This document shows positions 8,434 to 16,751 of a stretch of 64,000 bases of DNA, one piece after another. How positions within the stretch are numbered: the stretch's first letter is position 1; each line of letters opens with the position of its first letter. Source of the stretch: Halovulum marinum (GTDB lineage: Bacteria; Pseudomonadota; Alphaproteobacteria; Rhodobacterales; Rhodobacteraceae); the NCBI RefSeq assembly GCF_009697225.1, contig NZ_WIND01000012.1:59568-123567 (forward strand), written 5' to 3'. The notes beneath the pieces were generated by a model. The model saw nothing but the letters and a program-made list of their open reading frames with translations. It had not been told where the DNA came from and ran no database searches. A program made the position numbers and the translations under genes.

Positions 8434-10002
8434 ATGAAATCATGCCATGAGTCGCGACGGCCGACCCCGCTGCGACGGCTGCTGATCGCGGCGGCGGCGC
8501 TGGCGGGCATCGCCGCGGCCCCCGCAGGCGCCCAGACCGAGGGCGGAGAGCTGGTGCTGGCGCAGGGCGCGAACCCGCCCAGCCTGGACGCGATGACCTC
8601 GTCCTCCGAGTCGGCGCGCAACATCAACATGAACATCTTCGAGTCGCTGGTCACCATCGACGAGAACGTGAACCCGATCCCGATGCTGGCGAAAAGCATC
8701 GAAGCGTCGGACGACCTGATGACCTATGTCTTTCCGCTGCGCGAGGGGGTGAAGTTCCACAACGGCGACGAGATGACCGCCGCCGACGTGAAGGCCTCGC
8801 TCGAGCGCTATCGCGAGTTCGGCGCCACCCGCGGCATGCTGGACAAGGTCGCCGAGATCGAGATCACCGGCGAGTACGAGATCACCTTCCGCATGAGCGA
8901 GGCGACGCCGACGTTCATCGAGGGCTTCGCCTCGCCGCGCGCGCCGGCGGTGATCATCCCCGAGGAAGAAGCCGCGAAGGGCGCCAACGAGATCGAGATC
9001 ATCGGCACCGGCCCGTACAGGTTCGTGGAATTCGTGCCCGACAGCCATGTGACGCTGGAGAAGTTCGCCGACTACACCGCGAACGAGGATTTCGACGGGC
9101 CGACCGGGTTCGGCGGCAACAAGACCGCCTATCTGGACAAGGCGACCTACCGCATCATCCCCGAGGCCGGCGCGCGCATCGCCGCGCTCGAGGCCGGCGA
9201 GGTGCAGTGGGCCGACCAGTTGCCGGTGCCTGCGGCCAAGCGGCTGATGTCGGACCCCGAAGTCACCGTGTTCGAGGCCCGGCAATGGGCATTCCTGACC
9301 CTGATCATGAACTGGAAACTGCCGCCGACCGACGACATCGACTTCCGCCGCGCGGTGCTGTACGCGATCGAGCCGGAAGAGGTGATGGCGATCGCGACCG
9401 AAGGCTTCTACGACCTGAACCACGGCTGGCAGTACCCCGACCGGACCTACAACGCCGGCGACATCGGCAAGGAGATCTACCAGGTCGCCGACATCGACAA
9501 GGCGAAAGAGTTCCTCGGCCAGTCCTCCTATGACGGCGAGGAATTCCAGATCCTGACCGATCCGAACTACGGCGAGCACAGCCGCGCCGCGGTGGTGATC
9601 GCCGAGCAGCTGAAGGGCATCGGCATCAACGCCGTGGTCAAGCAGCTGGACTGGGCCACGGTGCTGAAGATCCGCCTGACCGACGAGGACTGGAACGGCT
9701 GGACGCTGATGCAGGGACTGGAGCCGTTCCTCGGCCCCTACGGCATCGCCGCCAAGATGACCGGCGAGCAGCCGCACCAGCGCGGCACCGATCCGGTGCT
9801 GGACGACGGCTACAACCGGCTGATCACCGGCGCCACGGTCGAGGACCGGCAGCAGGCCTTCGCCGACATCCAGACCGCGGTCTACGACCTGGTGCCGCAG
9901 ATCAAGATCGGCGACGTCGGCCGGATGCAGGCCGGCTCGGCGCGGCTGAAGGGTTTCAAGCCGTTCCGCGCGCCGCGGCTGAACGACGTCTGGCTGGAAT
10001 AG
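8434..10002 (+). CDS. Solute-binding protein, family 5 (Opp/Dpp type)
   Basis: A 522-residue periplasmic binding protein. Residues 1-~33 form a Sec signal with an arginine-rich start (LRRLLIAAAALAGIAAAPAGA), followed by the family-5 fold: PSLDAMTSSSES, NIFESLVTIDEN, the REGVKFHNGDEMTAADVKAS block and later GTGPYRFVEF. ATG 8434 is preferred over 8365 because GGAGG precedes it by 8 bases. It is the first gene of the transport operon with the permeases at 10103 and 11040. The Opp/Dpp class takes peptides but also sugars, opines and glycosides; the neighbours suggest a sulfated organic acid or conjugate (inference). Confidence 0.92.
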   Translation: MKSCHESRRPTPLRRLLIAAAALAGIAAAPAGAQTEGGELVLAQGANPPSLDAMTSSSESARNINMNIFESLVTIDENVNPIPMLAKSIEASDDLMTYVFPLREGVKFHNGDEMTAADVKASLERYREFGATRGMLDKVAEIEITGEYEITFRMSEATPTFIEGFASPRAPAVIIPEEEAAKGANEIEIIGTGPYRFVEFVPDSHVTLEKFADYTANEDFDGPTGFGGNKTAYLDKATYRIIPEAGARIAALEAGEVQWADQLPVPAAKRLMSDPEVTVFEARQWAFLTLIMNWKLPPTDDIDFRRAVLYAIEPEEVMAIATEGFYDLNHGWQYPDRTYNAGDIGKEIYQVADIDKAKEFLGQSSYDGEEFQILTDPNYGEHSRAAVVIAEQLKGIGINAVVKQLDWATVLKIRLTDEDWNGWTLMQGLEPFLGPYGIAAKMTGEQPHQRGTDPVLDDGYNRLITGATVEDRQQAFADIQTAVYDLVPQIKIGDVGRMQAGSARLKGFKPFRAPRLNDVWLE

Positions 10003-10019
10003 TGTAGGATCCCCCGGAC

Positions 10020-10073
10020 GGCGGGCGGCTGAACCGCCCGCCCCCTTGCGCCCGCCGGCCCGCCGGCGGGCGC
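10020..10073 (+). promoter_or_regulatory. Tandem strong RNA hairpins between binding protein and permease genes
   Basis: There are two perfect inverted repeats: a 9-bp stem GGCGGGCGG/CCGCCCGCC (10020-10028 with 10034-10042, 5-base loop) and an 11-bp stem (10048-10058 with 10063-10073, 4-base loop). No T-run follows, so complete termination is unlikely. Such hairpins after binding-protein genes commonly protect or attenuate mRNA so that the binding protein outnumbers the permeases. Confidence 0.7.
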
Positions 10074-10102
10074 ATCCAGCGGCCCCGGAGGCAGGAACGC
10101 GC

Positions 10103-11050
10103 ATGCACCGCTTCATCCTTTCGCGCCTGCTGTCGGCGATTCCGGTGCTGTTCGTCGTCTCGCTGGTGACCTTCCTGATCATGTGGCTGGTGCCGGGCGA
10201 CGTCGCCTCGCAGATCGCCGGCCCCGACGCCTCGGCCGAGGAACTGGCGGCAATCCGCGACCGGCTGCGGCTCGACCGGCCGATGTACGAGCAGGCGCTG
10301 GTCTGGTACGCGAACCTCTTCCAGGGCGACCTGGGCCAGTCCTATCTGCTGAACCGCAGCGTCGTCGATGCGGTTCTCGAACGGCTTCCCGTCACCCTGT
10401 CGCTGACCGCGATGTCGCTGCTGCTGGCGATCCTGTTCGGCGTGGTGCTGGGGGTCGTGTCGGCGACCAACCACAACAACTGGATCGACCAGGCGACGAT
10501 GACCGGCGCGCTGCTGGGCCTGTCGCTGCCGGATTTCTGGTTCGGGCTGGTGCTGATCTTCTTCTTCGCGGTCGAGCTGGGCTGGTTCCCCACCGGCGGC
10601 TACGTGCCGTTCACCGAGGATCCGGCCGGCTGGCTGCGCAGCATGGCGCTGCCGGCCTGCACCCTCGCGCTCACGCAGATGGGGGTGATCGCGCGCATGG
10701 TCCGCTCGGGCATGCTCGAGCAGCTGGGCCAGGACTATGTGCGCACCGCCAAGGCCAAGGGCCTGCCGCGCCGGCTGGTGCTGTTCAAGCACGCGCTGCG
10801 CAACGCGCTGATCCCGGTGATCACGCTGATCGGGGTGATGACCGGCATCCTGCTGGGCGGCGCGGTGGTGATCGAGGTGGTCTATTCCCTGCCCGGCGTC
10901 GGCCGGCTGATCATCGGCGCGATCCAGAACCGGGACTATCCGATCGTGCAGGGCGGGCTGCTGCTGACCGCGGCGGTGTTCGTGTTCGTCAACATCGCCG
11001 TCGACATCCTCTACACGGTGATCGATCCGCGGGTGCGAAATGTCCGATAG
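10103..11050 (+). CDS. ABC transporter permease (OppB/DppB type)
   Basis: A 315-residue inner-membrane permease with about six transmembrane helices, beginning MHRFILSRLLSAIPVLFVVSL. The typical GDLGQSYLLNRSV segment follows the first helix, and the cytoplasmic EAA loop (DYVRTAKAKGLPRRLVLFKHALRNALIPVI, around residues 210-240) contacts the ATPases. The ATG at 10103 follows GGAGGCAGGA. It forms the channel with the next gene, which it overlaps by 11 bases. Confidence 0.92.
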   Translation: MHRFILSRLLSAIPVLFVVSLVTFLIMWLVPGDVASQIAGPDASAEELAAIRDRLRLDRPMYEQALVWYANLFQGDLGQSYLLNRSVVDAVLERLPVTLSLTAMSLLLAILFGVVLGVVSATNHNNWIDQATMTGALLGLSLPDFWFGLVLIFFFAVELGWFPTGGYVPFTEDPAGWLRSMALPACTLALTQMGVIARMVRSGMLEQLGQDYVRTAKAKGLPRRLVLFKHALRNALIPVITLIGVMTGILLGGAVVIEVVYSLPGVGRLIIGAIQNRDYPIVQGGLLLTAAVFVFVNIAVDILYTVIDPRVRNVR

Positions 11051-11927
11051 CGCCGCCGTTCCCGCCCCCCGCCAGTACCGCGCCACGCTGCGCGAGGCCG
11101 GGCGCCAGCTGCGCGGCCTGCTGCGGCACCGCTCGATCCGGGTCGGCGGGGTGCTGTTCGGCAGCGTCGTACTGGTGGCGATCCTCGCCGATCTGATCGC
11201 CCCGTTCGATCCGAACAAGAACGACTTCCGCGCCATGCTGGCGGCGCCCGATGCGCTGCACCCGTTCGGCACCGACGCCTTCGGGCGCGACATCCTCAGC
11301 CGGGTGATCCACGGCACGCGGCTGTCGCTTCTGGTCGGCCTGCTGGTGGTGGTCGCCACCGGCGTGCTGGGCACGGTGATCGGCACGATGACCGGTTACG
11401 TGCGCTGGCTGGACGGGCCGGTGATGCGGGTGATGGACGGGCTGATGGCGTTTCCGGGCGTGCTGCTGGCGATCGCGCTGGCCGCCGCGCTGGGGCCGTC
11501 GGTGGTGAACGCGGCGCTGGCGCTGACCATCACCTTCACGCCGCGCACTGCGCGGATCGTGCGCGGCAGCGTGCTGGTGGTGCGCGAGATGCCCTATATC
11601 GAGGCCGCCCGCGCCTGCGGCGCGCCGCACCGGCGGATCATCCTGCGCCACATCCTGCCGAACGCGCTGCCGCCGCTGATCGTGCAGATGACCTTCGTGT
11701 TTTCGGTCTCGATCCTGGCCGAGGCAGTGCTCAGCTTCATGGGCGTCGGCCCGCCGCCGCCGACCCCCAGCCTGGGCAACATCATCGCCGAGGGCCGCGC
11801 CTACATCCAGGAGGCACCATGGGTCGCGCTGACACCTGGCGTCGCCATCGCCCTGTCGGTGCTGGGGCTGAACATCATCGGCGACGGGCTTCGCGACAGC
11901 CTGGACCCGCGGCTGCGCAACCTCTGA
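11040..11927 (+). CDS. ABC transporter permease (OppC/DppC type)
   Basis: A 295-residue partner permease. A cytoplasmic N-terminal tail is followed by the first helix, then HPFGTDAFGRDILSR, the mark of DppC proteins. The EAA loop is YIEAARACGAPHRRIILRHILPNALPPLI. The C-terminus DGLRDSLDPRLRNL is also typical. It starts inside the end of the upstream permease, so the two are translationally coupled. With the ATPases at 2813-4808 this completes one Opp/Dpp importer. The next gene (11931) converges from the minus strand with only 3 bases between them. Confidence 0.92.
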   Translation: MSDSAAVPAPRQYRATLREAGRQLRGLLRHRSIRVGGVLFGSVVLVAILADLIAPFDPNKNDFRAMLAAPDALHPFGTDAFGRDILSRVIHGTRLSLLVGLLVVVATGVLGTVIGTMTGYVRWLDGPVMRVMDGLMAFPGVLLAIALAAALGPSVVNAALALTITFTPRTARIVRGSVLVVREMPYIEAARACGAPHRRIILRHILPNALPPLIVQMTFVFSVSILAEAVLSFMGVGPPPPTPSLGNIIAEGRAYIQEAPWVALTPGVAIALSVLGLNIIGDGLRDSLDPRLRNL

Positions 11928-11930
11928 GCC

Positions 11931-13418
11931 TCAGCGGTAAATCTCGACCACCGGCGCGAACGTGGCGATGTCGTCCAGCGGGTAGAGCGGGCGCTGGCAG
12001 ACGGTGTGTCCCAGCGTCTCCACCCGCGCACTGGTAGCGCCCTTCGCGTCGACCGAGACCACCGTGCGGGCCCAGTCGTCGTAGAACCGCGGCTGACAAT
12101 GCGGCGACTTGACGATGTTGATGTCATGCGCCTGCGGATGCTCGCCATGCGCCAGGAAAAGCGAGCGGTCGAACAGCTGCACCGGCTTGCTGGTGGCGAT
12201 GATGGTGACATTGCCCGCGCGCATCTTGGCGCAGGGGCCTGCGTCCTCGGGCACGCCCCATGTCTCCATCCGGTAGCGCCCGTCCGAGAGCATGGCGACC
12301 CGCGCCTCGATCCGCAGCGCGGCGAAGCGCGGATCGCAGGTGCCGCCGAGGCTGAACCGCGCGGTGGCGCCCACCCCGGCGGCGCCGGCGGCCCTGACGG
12401 CGGGGGCGTCCACGACCGGGGCCAGGATCGTCGCCTCGATCCCGGCGGCCAGCAGCGTGCGCAGGACCTCGACGCTGTCGCCCGAGCCGCCGGAACTGGG
12501 CGCGTCGGCGGCGTCCTTCAGGATCAGCGGCAGGCGACCGTTGCGGGCGTGGATCACCGCATCGTCCAGCGACGCCAGGTCCGCCTGCATCGCCGCGCGC
12601 TGGTCGAAGAAGCCTTCGGCGATCCGGCGCACCGCGCGTTCGGCGGCATCGGTGTCCCCGTTCGCGACCGCAACCACCTGCGAGCACAGTTCGGGCACGT
12701 CGGTGAACGGATTGCCGATCATCACCTGCGCCGAGACGATTCCGTCCGCGCCGGCCGCCGCATCGGCCCGCGCGATGAACCGGCCATAGATCCCGGTCTC
12801 GGTGATGCACTGGTCGCCGCGCACCAGCATCGGCACCCGCAGCCGGGCGGCGACCGGGCGCAACCGGCCCTCGAGCTGCGCAAGCAGCAGCCGCGCGGCG
12901 CGCGCGCCCGCGTCGGCGAAATCGACATGCGGATAGGTGCGCAGCGCCGCCATCGCGGGGCAGGCGGCCAGCATCCGGGCGGTCAGGATGCCGTGCAGGT
13001 CCATCGACATGGCGAAGGCCGGGCCGTCGCCGACGATGCGGCGGACCGCTTCCAGCACATCGCCCTCGGGGTCGGTCTCGCCCTCCGCCGACATCGCGCC
13101 GTGCAGCAGGAACAGCACGCCGTCGACCCCGTCCGCCGCCGCCGCGCGCACCGCGTCCAGCAGTTCGGCGCGGATCGCCTGCCAGTCGGCGGCGGCCAGC
13201 GTTCCGGCGCTGCACGCCAGCGCGCTGTAGACCGGAACCGGCGCCACCTCGGGCGCAGCGTCCAGCACCTCCAGCGCGCCGCCAGCGTAGGTGTTGGTGC
13301 CGTCGAACGCGGCGCGCATCGCCTCGCCCCGGTGAAAGGCGAAGTCGGCGCGGGTGCTGGGCACCGGGTTGAAGCTCGATACCTCCTGTTGGAGCGCGAC
13401 GATCAGAACGCGTTTCAC
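11931..13418 (-). CDS. M81-family metallohydrolase (MlrC-like)
   Basis: A 495-residue protein of the M81/MlrC family, named after the microcystin-degradation protein MlrC and common in alphaproteobacterial amidohydrolase operons. Visible marks are LQQEVSSFNP at the start, GVLFLLHGAMSAEGETDPEGD, SMDLHGILT, RTYPHVDFADAG, and a C-terminal MLSDGRYR with FLAHGEHPQA. These His/Asp/Glu-rich stretches fit metal binding. The start is GTG at 13418, overlapping the upstream sulfatase stop (GTGA); the frame remains open further but that part is antisense. It ends an operon AstE-like, sulfatase, MlrC-like. Hydrolysis of an amide or cyclic amide after desulfation is a plausible role (inference). Confidence 0.87.
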   Translation of the reverse strand: MKRVLIVALQQEVSSFNPVPSTRADFAFHRGEAMRAAFDGTNTYAGGALEVLDAAPEVAPVPVYSALACSAGTLAAADWQAIRAELLDAVRAAAADGVDGVLFLLHGAMSAEGETDPEGDVLEAVRRIVGDGPAFAMSMDLHGILTARMLAACPAMAALRTYPHVDFADAGARAARLLLAQLEGRLRPVAARLRVPMLVRGDQCITETGIYGRFIARADAAAGADGIVSAQVMIGNPFTDVPELCSQVVAVANGDTDAAERAVRRIAEGFFDQRAAMQADLASLDDAVIHARNGRLPLILKDAADAPSSGGSGDSVEVLRTLLAAGIEATILAPVVDAPAVRAAGAAGVGATARFSLGGTCDPRFAALRIEARVAMLSDGRYRMETWGVPEDAGPCAKMRAGNVTIIATSKPVQLFDRSLFLAHGEHPQAHDINIVKSPHCQPRFYDDWARTVVSVDAKGATSARVETLGHTVCQRPLYPLDDIATFAPVVEIYR

Positions 13419-14911
13419 GGCAGAAGCCCTTCTTGCGGAGCGGGCGGCGTCTCGACCCAGCTTTCGGCCGGGTCCAGAGGGCGGACGTGTGACAGCGGCG
13501 GGCGAGTGGCACCGGCCCATGCGTGCAGGATGCGCCGTCCGTCCGCGCGCCGGGCGACGGCGGCGCGGATCGCGGCGGGATCCCACCCGTCCAGCACCAG
13601 CGCCTCCAGCCGGGCACGGGTCTTGGCGTGGCGCGGATTGCCGGCCAGGTCGGTCATCTCGTCCGGATCGGCCGACAGATCGAACAGCATCGGGTCGTGG
13701 CCGTCGATGTAGACCAGCTTGAAATCCCCGTCCCGCACCATGCGCTGGCAGGTCGGCGCGGGGCCGGTCCAGCCGCCGGTGCCGTCGGTGACGTATTCGC
13801 TGAAGGTGCGGTTCCGCCACGCGGCGCCCGGATCCCGCGCCACCGGCAGCAGGCTGCGCCCGTGCGCGGCCGGCAGTTCCGGCGCTGCGGCGGCGTCGAT
13901 CAGCGTCGCGGCGACGTCGGTCAGGTTCACCACCTGCGGCCGGCGCGCGCCCTGCGGCAGCCGCCCCGGCCAGGACAGGATCAGCGGCACGCCCACCGAC
14001 TGCTCGTAGAAGGTGTTCTTCCACCAGTGGCCGCGCTCGCCGATCTGCTCGCCATGGTCCGAGCAGTACACCACCAGCGTACTCTCGCGCAGGCCGGTCC
14101 GGTCCAGCGCGTCCAGAACGTCGCCGACCAGCCGGTCGAGCCGCGTCACCAGCCCGTAGTAGGCGGTGCGGGCGCGGATCGCATCGGCGGCGGGCGGGTT
14201 CTCGATACCGCAGTCGCGGCGCCATTGCGCCAGCCAGGCATGCTCCGGTGCCGGCCGCGGCAGCCGGGGCGGGCCGATCCGGCCGCGGTAGGAATCGAAG
14301 TCCGGCGCGTTGGCGACGAACGGGCAATGCGGCAGCAGGAAGCCGACCATCAGACAGAACGGTGCGCCGCCCGCGCCGGACCGTCCGCGCCGCGCCAGCC
14401 AGTCGCTGGCCTGCGCCGCGGTTTCCTCGTCCACCGTCTGATAGGCCGAATTGCCCCGCCCCGACAGGCGCAGCGACGCCGCGCACGGCCCCTGCGCCCC
14501 GGCCAGCGGGCCGAGGTCCTGGCGCGGCACGCCCGGCCAGTGCGGCCCGGCATCGCCGCCGATGCGCTCGGCGAAGCCGTGCATCTGGTCCGGCCCGACC
14601 GCGTGCATCCGCCCGACCAGCACCGGCCGGTAGCCGGCCGCGCCCAGCGCGTGCATCCAGGTCGGGCGGTCGCTGGCCAGGTGGTCCTGCAGGGTCCAGC
14701 ACTGCTGCTCGGACGGCCACTGGCCGGTGAACGCCGACATCCGGCTGGGCACGCAGATCGGCGACGGGCAGTAGGCGGCGTCGAAGCTCACGCCGCCCGC
14801 CGCCAGCCGGTCCAGCGCCGGCGTGCGCACGACCGCGTCGCCGTAGCAGCCCGCGACCCCGCGCGCGTGCTGGTCCGACATGATGTAGAGGATGTTGGGA
14901 CGCGCGCTCAT
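13415..14911 (-). CDS. Sulfatase, type I (third of three)
   Basis: A 498-residue sulfatase: NILYIMSDQHARGVAGCYG supplies the first metal site, C53-V-P-S-R57 is the formylglycine motif, and YCSDHGEQIGERGHWWKN supplies the second metal site. It is longer at the C-terminus than the other two and most like choline-sulfatase/arylsulfatase A enzymes. No signal peptide. It is cotranscribed with the AstE-like gene 15 bases upstream and the MlrC-like gene downstream (4-base overlap), under the operator at 15999. Confidence 0.93.
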   Translation of the reverse strand: MSARPNILYIMSDQHARGVAGCYGDAVVRTPALDRLAAGGVSFDAAYCPSPICVPSRMSAFTGQWPSEQQCWTLQDHLASDRPTWMHALGAAGYRPVLVGRMHAVGPDQMHGFAERIGGDAGPHWPGVPRQDLGPLAGAQGPCAASLRLSGRGNSAYQTVDEETAAQASDWLARRGRSGAGGAPFCLMVGFLLPHCPFVANAPDFDSYRGRIGPPRLPRPAPEHAWLAQWRRDCGIENPPAADAIRARTAYYGLVTRLDRLVGDVLDALDRTGLRESTLVVYCSDHGEQIGERGHWWKNTFYEQSVGVPLILSWPGRLPQGARRPQVVNLTDVAATLIDAAAAPELPAAHGRSLLPVARDPGAAWRNRTFSEYVTDGTGGWTGPAPTCQRMVRDGDFKLVYIDGHDPMLFDLSADPDEMTDLAGNPRHAKTRARLEALVLDGWDPAAIRAAVARRADGRRILHAWAGATRPPLSHVRPLDPAESWVETPPAPQEGLLP

Positions 14912-14926
14912 CCGGCGCCGGCGCCG

Positions 14927-15967
14927 CTACCAGTCATCGGCGTAGTCCTCCATTACCACCGCGACGGCGTCGCCGCGCCGCGCCCGGCCCGGGCCGGCGG
15001 CCATCCACAGCACGCCGCCGGAGGCATAGTGCAGCGGCACCGGCGCCGTGCCCAGGTCCTCGGGATTGTGCAGGTATCCCGCCGGCTGCCCGGCCTCGAC
15101 CGCGGCGCCGGCGCGGTGCAACGGCTCGAACAGACCGTCGCGCGGCGCGAAGGTATAGGCCTCGGCGGAGCGCACCATCATGTGCCGGGTGCCGCCCCCG
15201 CCGCCGGGCCGGACGGTGTCCGGGGCGTCCTCGATCACGCCGAAATGCCCCAGGATGTTGCGCACGCCGCGCTCGGCGATGCGCACCCCGTCGATGTTGA
15301 CGCGGCCCCAGCCGCCCAGCTCGGTCCCCAGCGACAGGATGCCCCGCCGCTCGGCGCAGGAGGTGAACGTCGCGCCCTCGTCCACGCCGCTGAAGACCAC
15401 GTTGAACGGCGCGCCGAACGCCGCCGCCGCCGCCAGCGTGCGCTTGCGCACGGCGGCATCGGCGGCGTAATGCATGTTCGTCGACAGCGCCGCGTCGAAC
15501 GAATGTCCGGCGGTGTGCAGATCGACCGACACGTCCGCATGCGGCAGCACCACGCTGTCCAGGAAATGCGCCAGCATCGGCGTGAAGCTGCCGCGCGGGT
15601 CGCCGGGAAAGCAGCGGTTGATGTCCCAGCCGTCGATCGGCGACAGCCGCGCGTCCGCCAGCGCCGCGGCGACGTTGACGCAGGGAAGGATGATCACCCG
15701 GCCCTGTACCTCGCCGGGGTCCAGCGTCTGCGCCAGCCGGGACAGCGCCACCTGCCCCTCGTACTCGTCGCCGTGCACGCCCGCGGTCAGCAGCACCGTC
15801 GGTCCGGTGCCGTTGGCAAGCGATATGACCGGGATCTCGACCGTGCCCCAGCCGGAGTTGTTCCGCGACAGCGGCGCCCGGGCATAGCCCGCCTGCCGCC
15901 CCTGCTTGCCGAAGTCGACGGGGCAGACGATGCGCGAGCCGCCCTGCAAGCCCGGTTCACTGGACAT
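14927..15967 (-). CDS. Succinylglutamate desuccinylase/aspartoacylase (AstE/AspA) family hydrolase
   Basis: A 346-residue M14-like zinc deacylase. GVHGDEYEG contains the zinc His and Glu, DINRCFPG is the substrate Asn-Arg motif, and SVDLHTAG contains the third zinc ligand. The C-terminal half has the beta-rich domain typical of the AstE-like subfamily found in alphaproteobacterial ABC transporter operons. These enzymes remove acyl groups from N-acyl amino acids or related amides. It is the first gene of its operon and starts 31 bases downstream of operator copy 3. A paralogue lies at 30294-31337 next to the second Opp locus. Confidence 0.9.
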   Translation of the reverse strand: MSSEPGLQGGSRIVCPVDFGKQGRQAGYARAPLSRNNSGWGTVEIPVISLANGTGPTVLLTAGVHGDEYEGQVALSRLAQTLDPGEVQGRVIILPCVNVAAALADARLSPIDGWDINRCFPGDPRGSFTPMLAHFLDSVVLPHADVSVDLHTAGHSFDAALSTNMHYAADAAVRKRTLAAAAAFGAPFNVVFSGVDEGATFTSCAERRGILSLGTELGGWGRVNIDGVRIAERGVRNILGHFGVIEDAPDTVRPGGGGGTRHMMVRSAEAYTFAPRDGLFEPLHRAGAAVEAGQPAGYLHNPEDLGTAPVPLHYASGGVLWMAAGPGRARRGDAVAVVMEDYADDW

Positions 15968-15998
15968 ACCATCTCCTTAGGGAAACTGCGGCATTTTC

Positions 15999-16020
15999 GT
16001 ATAATCGTATACGATTTATC
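15999..16020. promoter_or_regulatory. Operator copy 3 of the GntR/FCD regulon
   Basis: The core ATCGTATACGAT (16004-16015) with a GTATA left arm is identical in its centre to the copy at 8344. It lies just upstream of the AstE-like/sulfatase/MlrC-like operon on the minus strand and 150 bases before the flavoprotein gene at 16170. Confidence 0.78.
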
Positions 16021-16169
16021 TGCTGTCAAGTACGCCGCCGGGCCGCGCGCTCCGGCGGCCTGCGCGGGCGGCGGGCCGGCGCCGATCCTGCCGCGACCGG
16101 CGCCGTTCTTCCTTCCCGCAACTATGCAACGGTGCTAGTATTTTCGCCTATTCCTTCGGGCACCGGGCG

Positions 16170-16751
16170 TTGGCCCGGATCAACGGGGAACCTCCGGATT
16201 TGCTGCGGGCTGAGCACCCCTCGACTCCCTCCGAAGAACTGGCCGAGCGTCGCGGCTGGACCGGCCCGACCCTGGCCGACGGCGTGCTCACCGCCGAGCT
16301 GGCCGAATTCTGCCAGAGCGGCCTTAGCATCGTGCTGGCCAGCAGCGACGCGGCGCGCCGCCCGGTGGTCGGGCGCGGTCTGGCCTGCCGGATCGACGCC
16401 GACGGCCGGATACGGGTGACCTACCGCGAGGCGCCGAACCTGGCACTGCAGCAGGCGCTTGCCGCCGGTGCGCCGGTCGCCGCGACCTTCACCAAACCCT
16501 ATTCCCACCGCTCGATCCAGCTCAAGGCGCCGCGGGCAGAGATCGTCCGCCCGGCGCCGCCGGACGGGCCGGCGACATTCGTGCAGGCCAGCGCCTTCCG
16601 CGACGAGCTGATCAGCGTCGGCTACACCGAAACCCTCGCCTCCGGCTACACCCGGTTCGAGCCGCACGAGCTTGCCGCGCTGGAATTCCTGCCCGAAAGC
16701 GCCTTCGTGCAGACCCCCGGCCCGAGCGCGGGAAGCGCGCTGACGCCATGA
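16170..16751 (+). CDS. Pyridoxamine-5'-phosphate-oxidase-like (PPOX) protein
   Basis: A ~193-residue protein whose middle resembles the FMN-binding split barrel: LAEFCQSGLSIVLASSDAARRPVVGRGLACRI is the first strand pair, then YREAPNLALQQALAAGAPVAATFTKPYSHRSIQLKA. This fits the PPOX-like superfamily but no exact family is recognised. The start is uncertain: only TTG codons (16170, or 16200 with GGGGA upstream) are available. It overlaps the next gene by 4 bases (ATGA), which also starts with a PPOX domain, so the two are probably partners. Confidence 0.65.
   Translation: MARINGEPPDLLRAEHPSTPSEELAERRGWTGPTLADGVLTAELAEFCQSGLSIVLASSDAARRPVVGRGLACRIDADGRIRVTYREAPNLALQQALAAGAPVAATFTKPYSHRSIQLKAPRAEIVRPAPPDGPATFVQASAFRDELISVGYTETLASGYTRFEPHELAALEFLPESAFVQTPGPSAGSALTP

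Noticed and set aside
11931..14720. Apparent fusion of a long N-terminus to the MlrC-like protein
   Set aside because: The extra part is antisense-type sequence over the sulfatase; GTG 13418 with a GTGA overlap is the natural start.
13523..16138. 871-residue plus-strand frame
   Set aside because: Lies antisense to the third sulfatase and the AstE-like gene, whose motifs are intact; composition is typical of a shadow frame.
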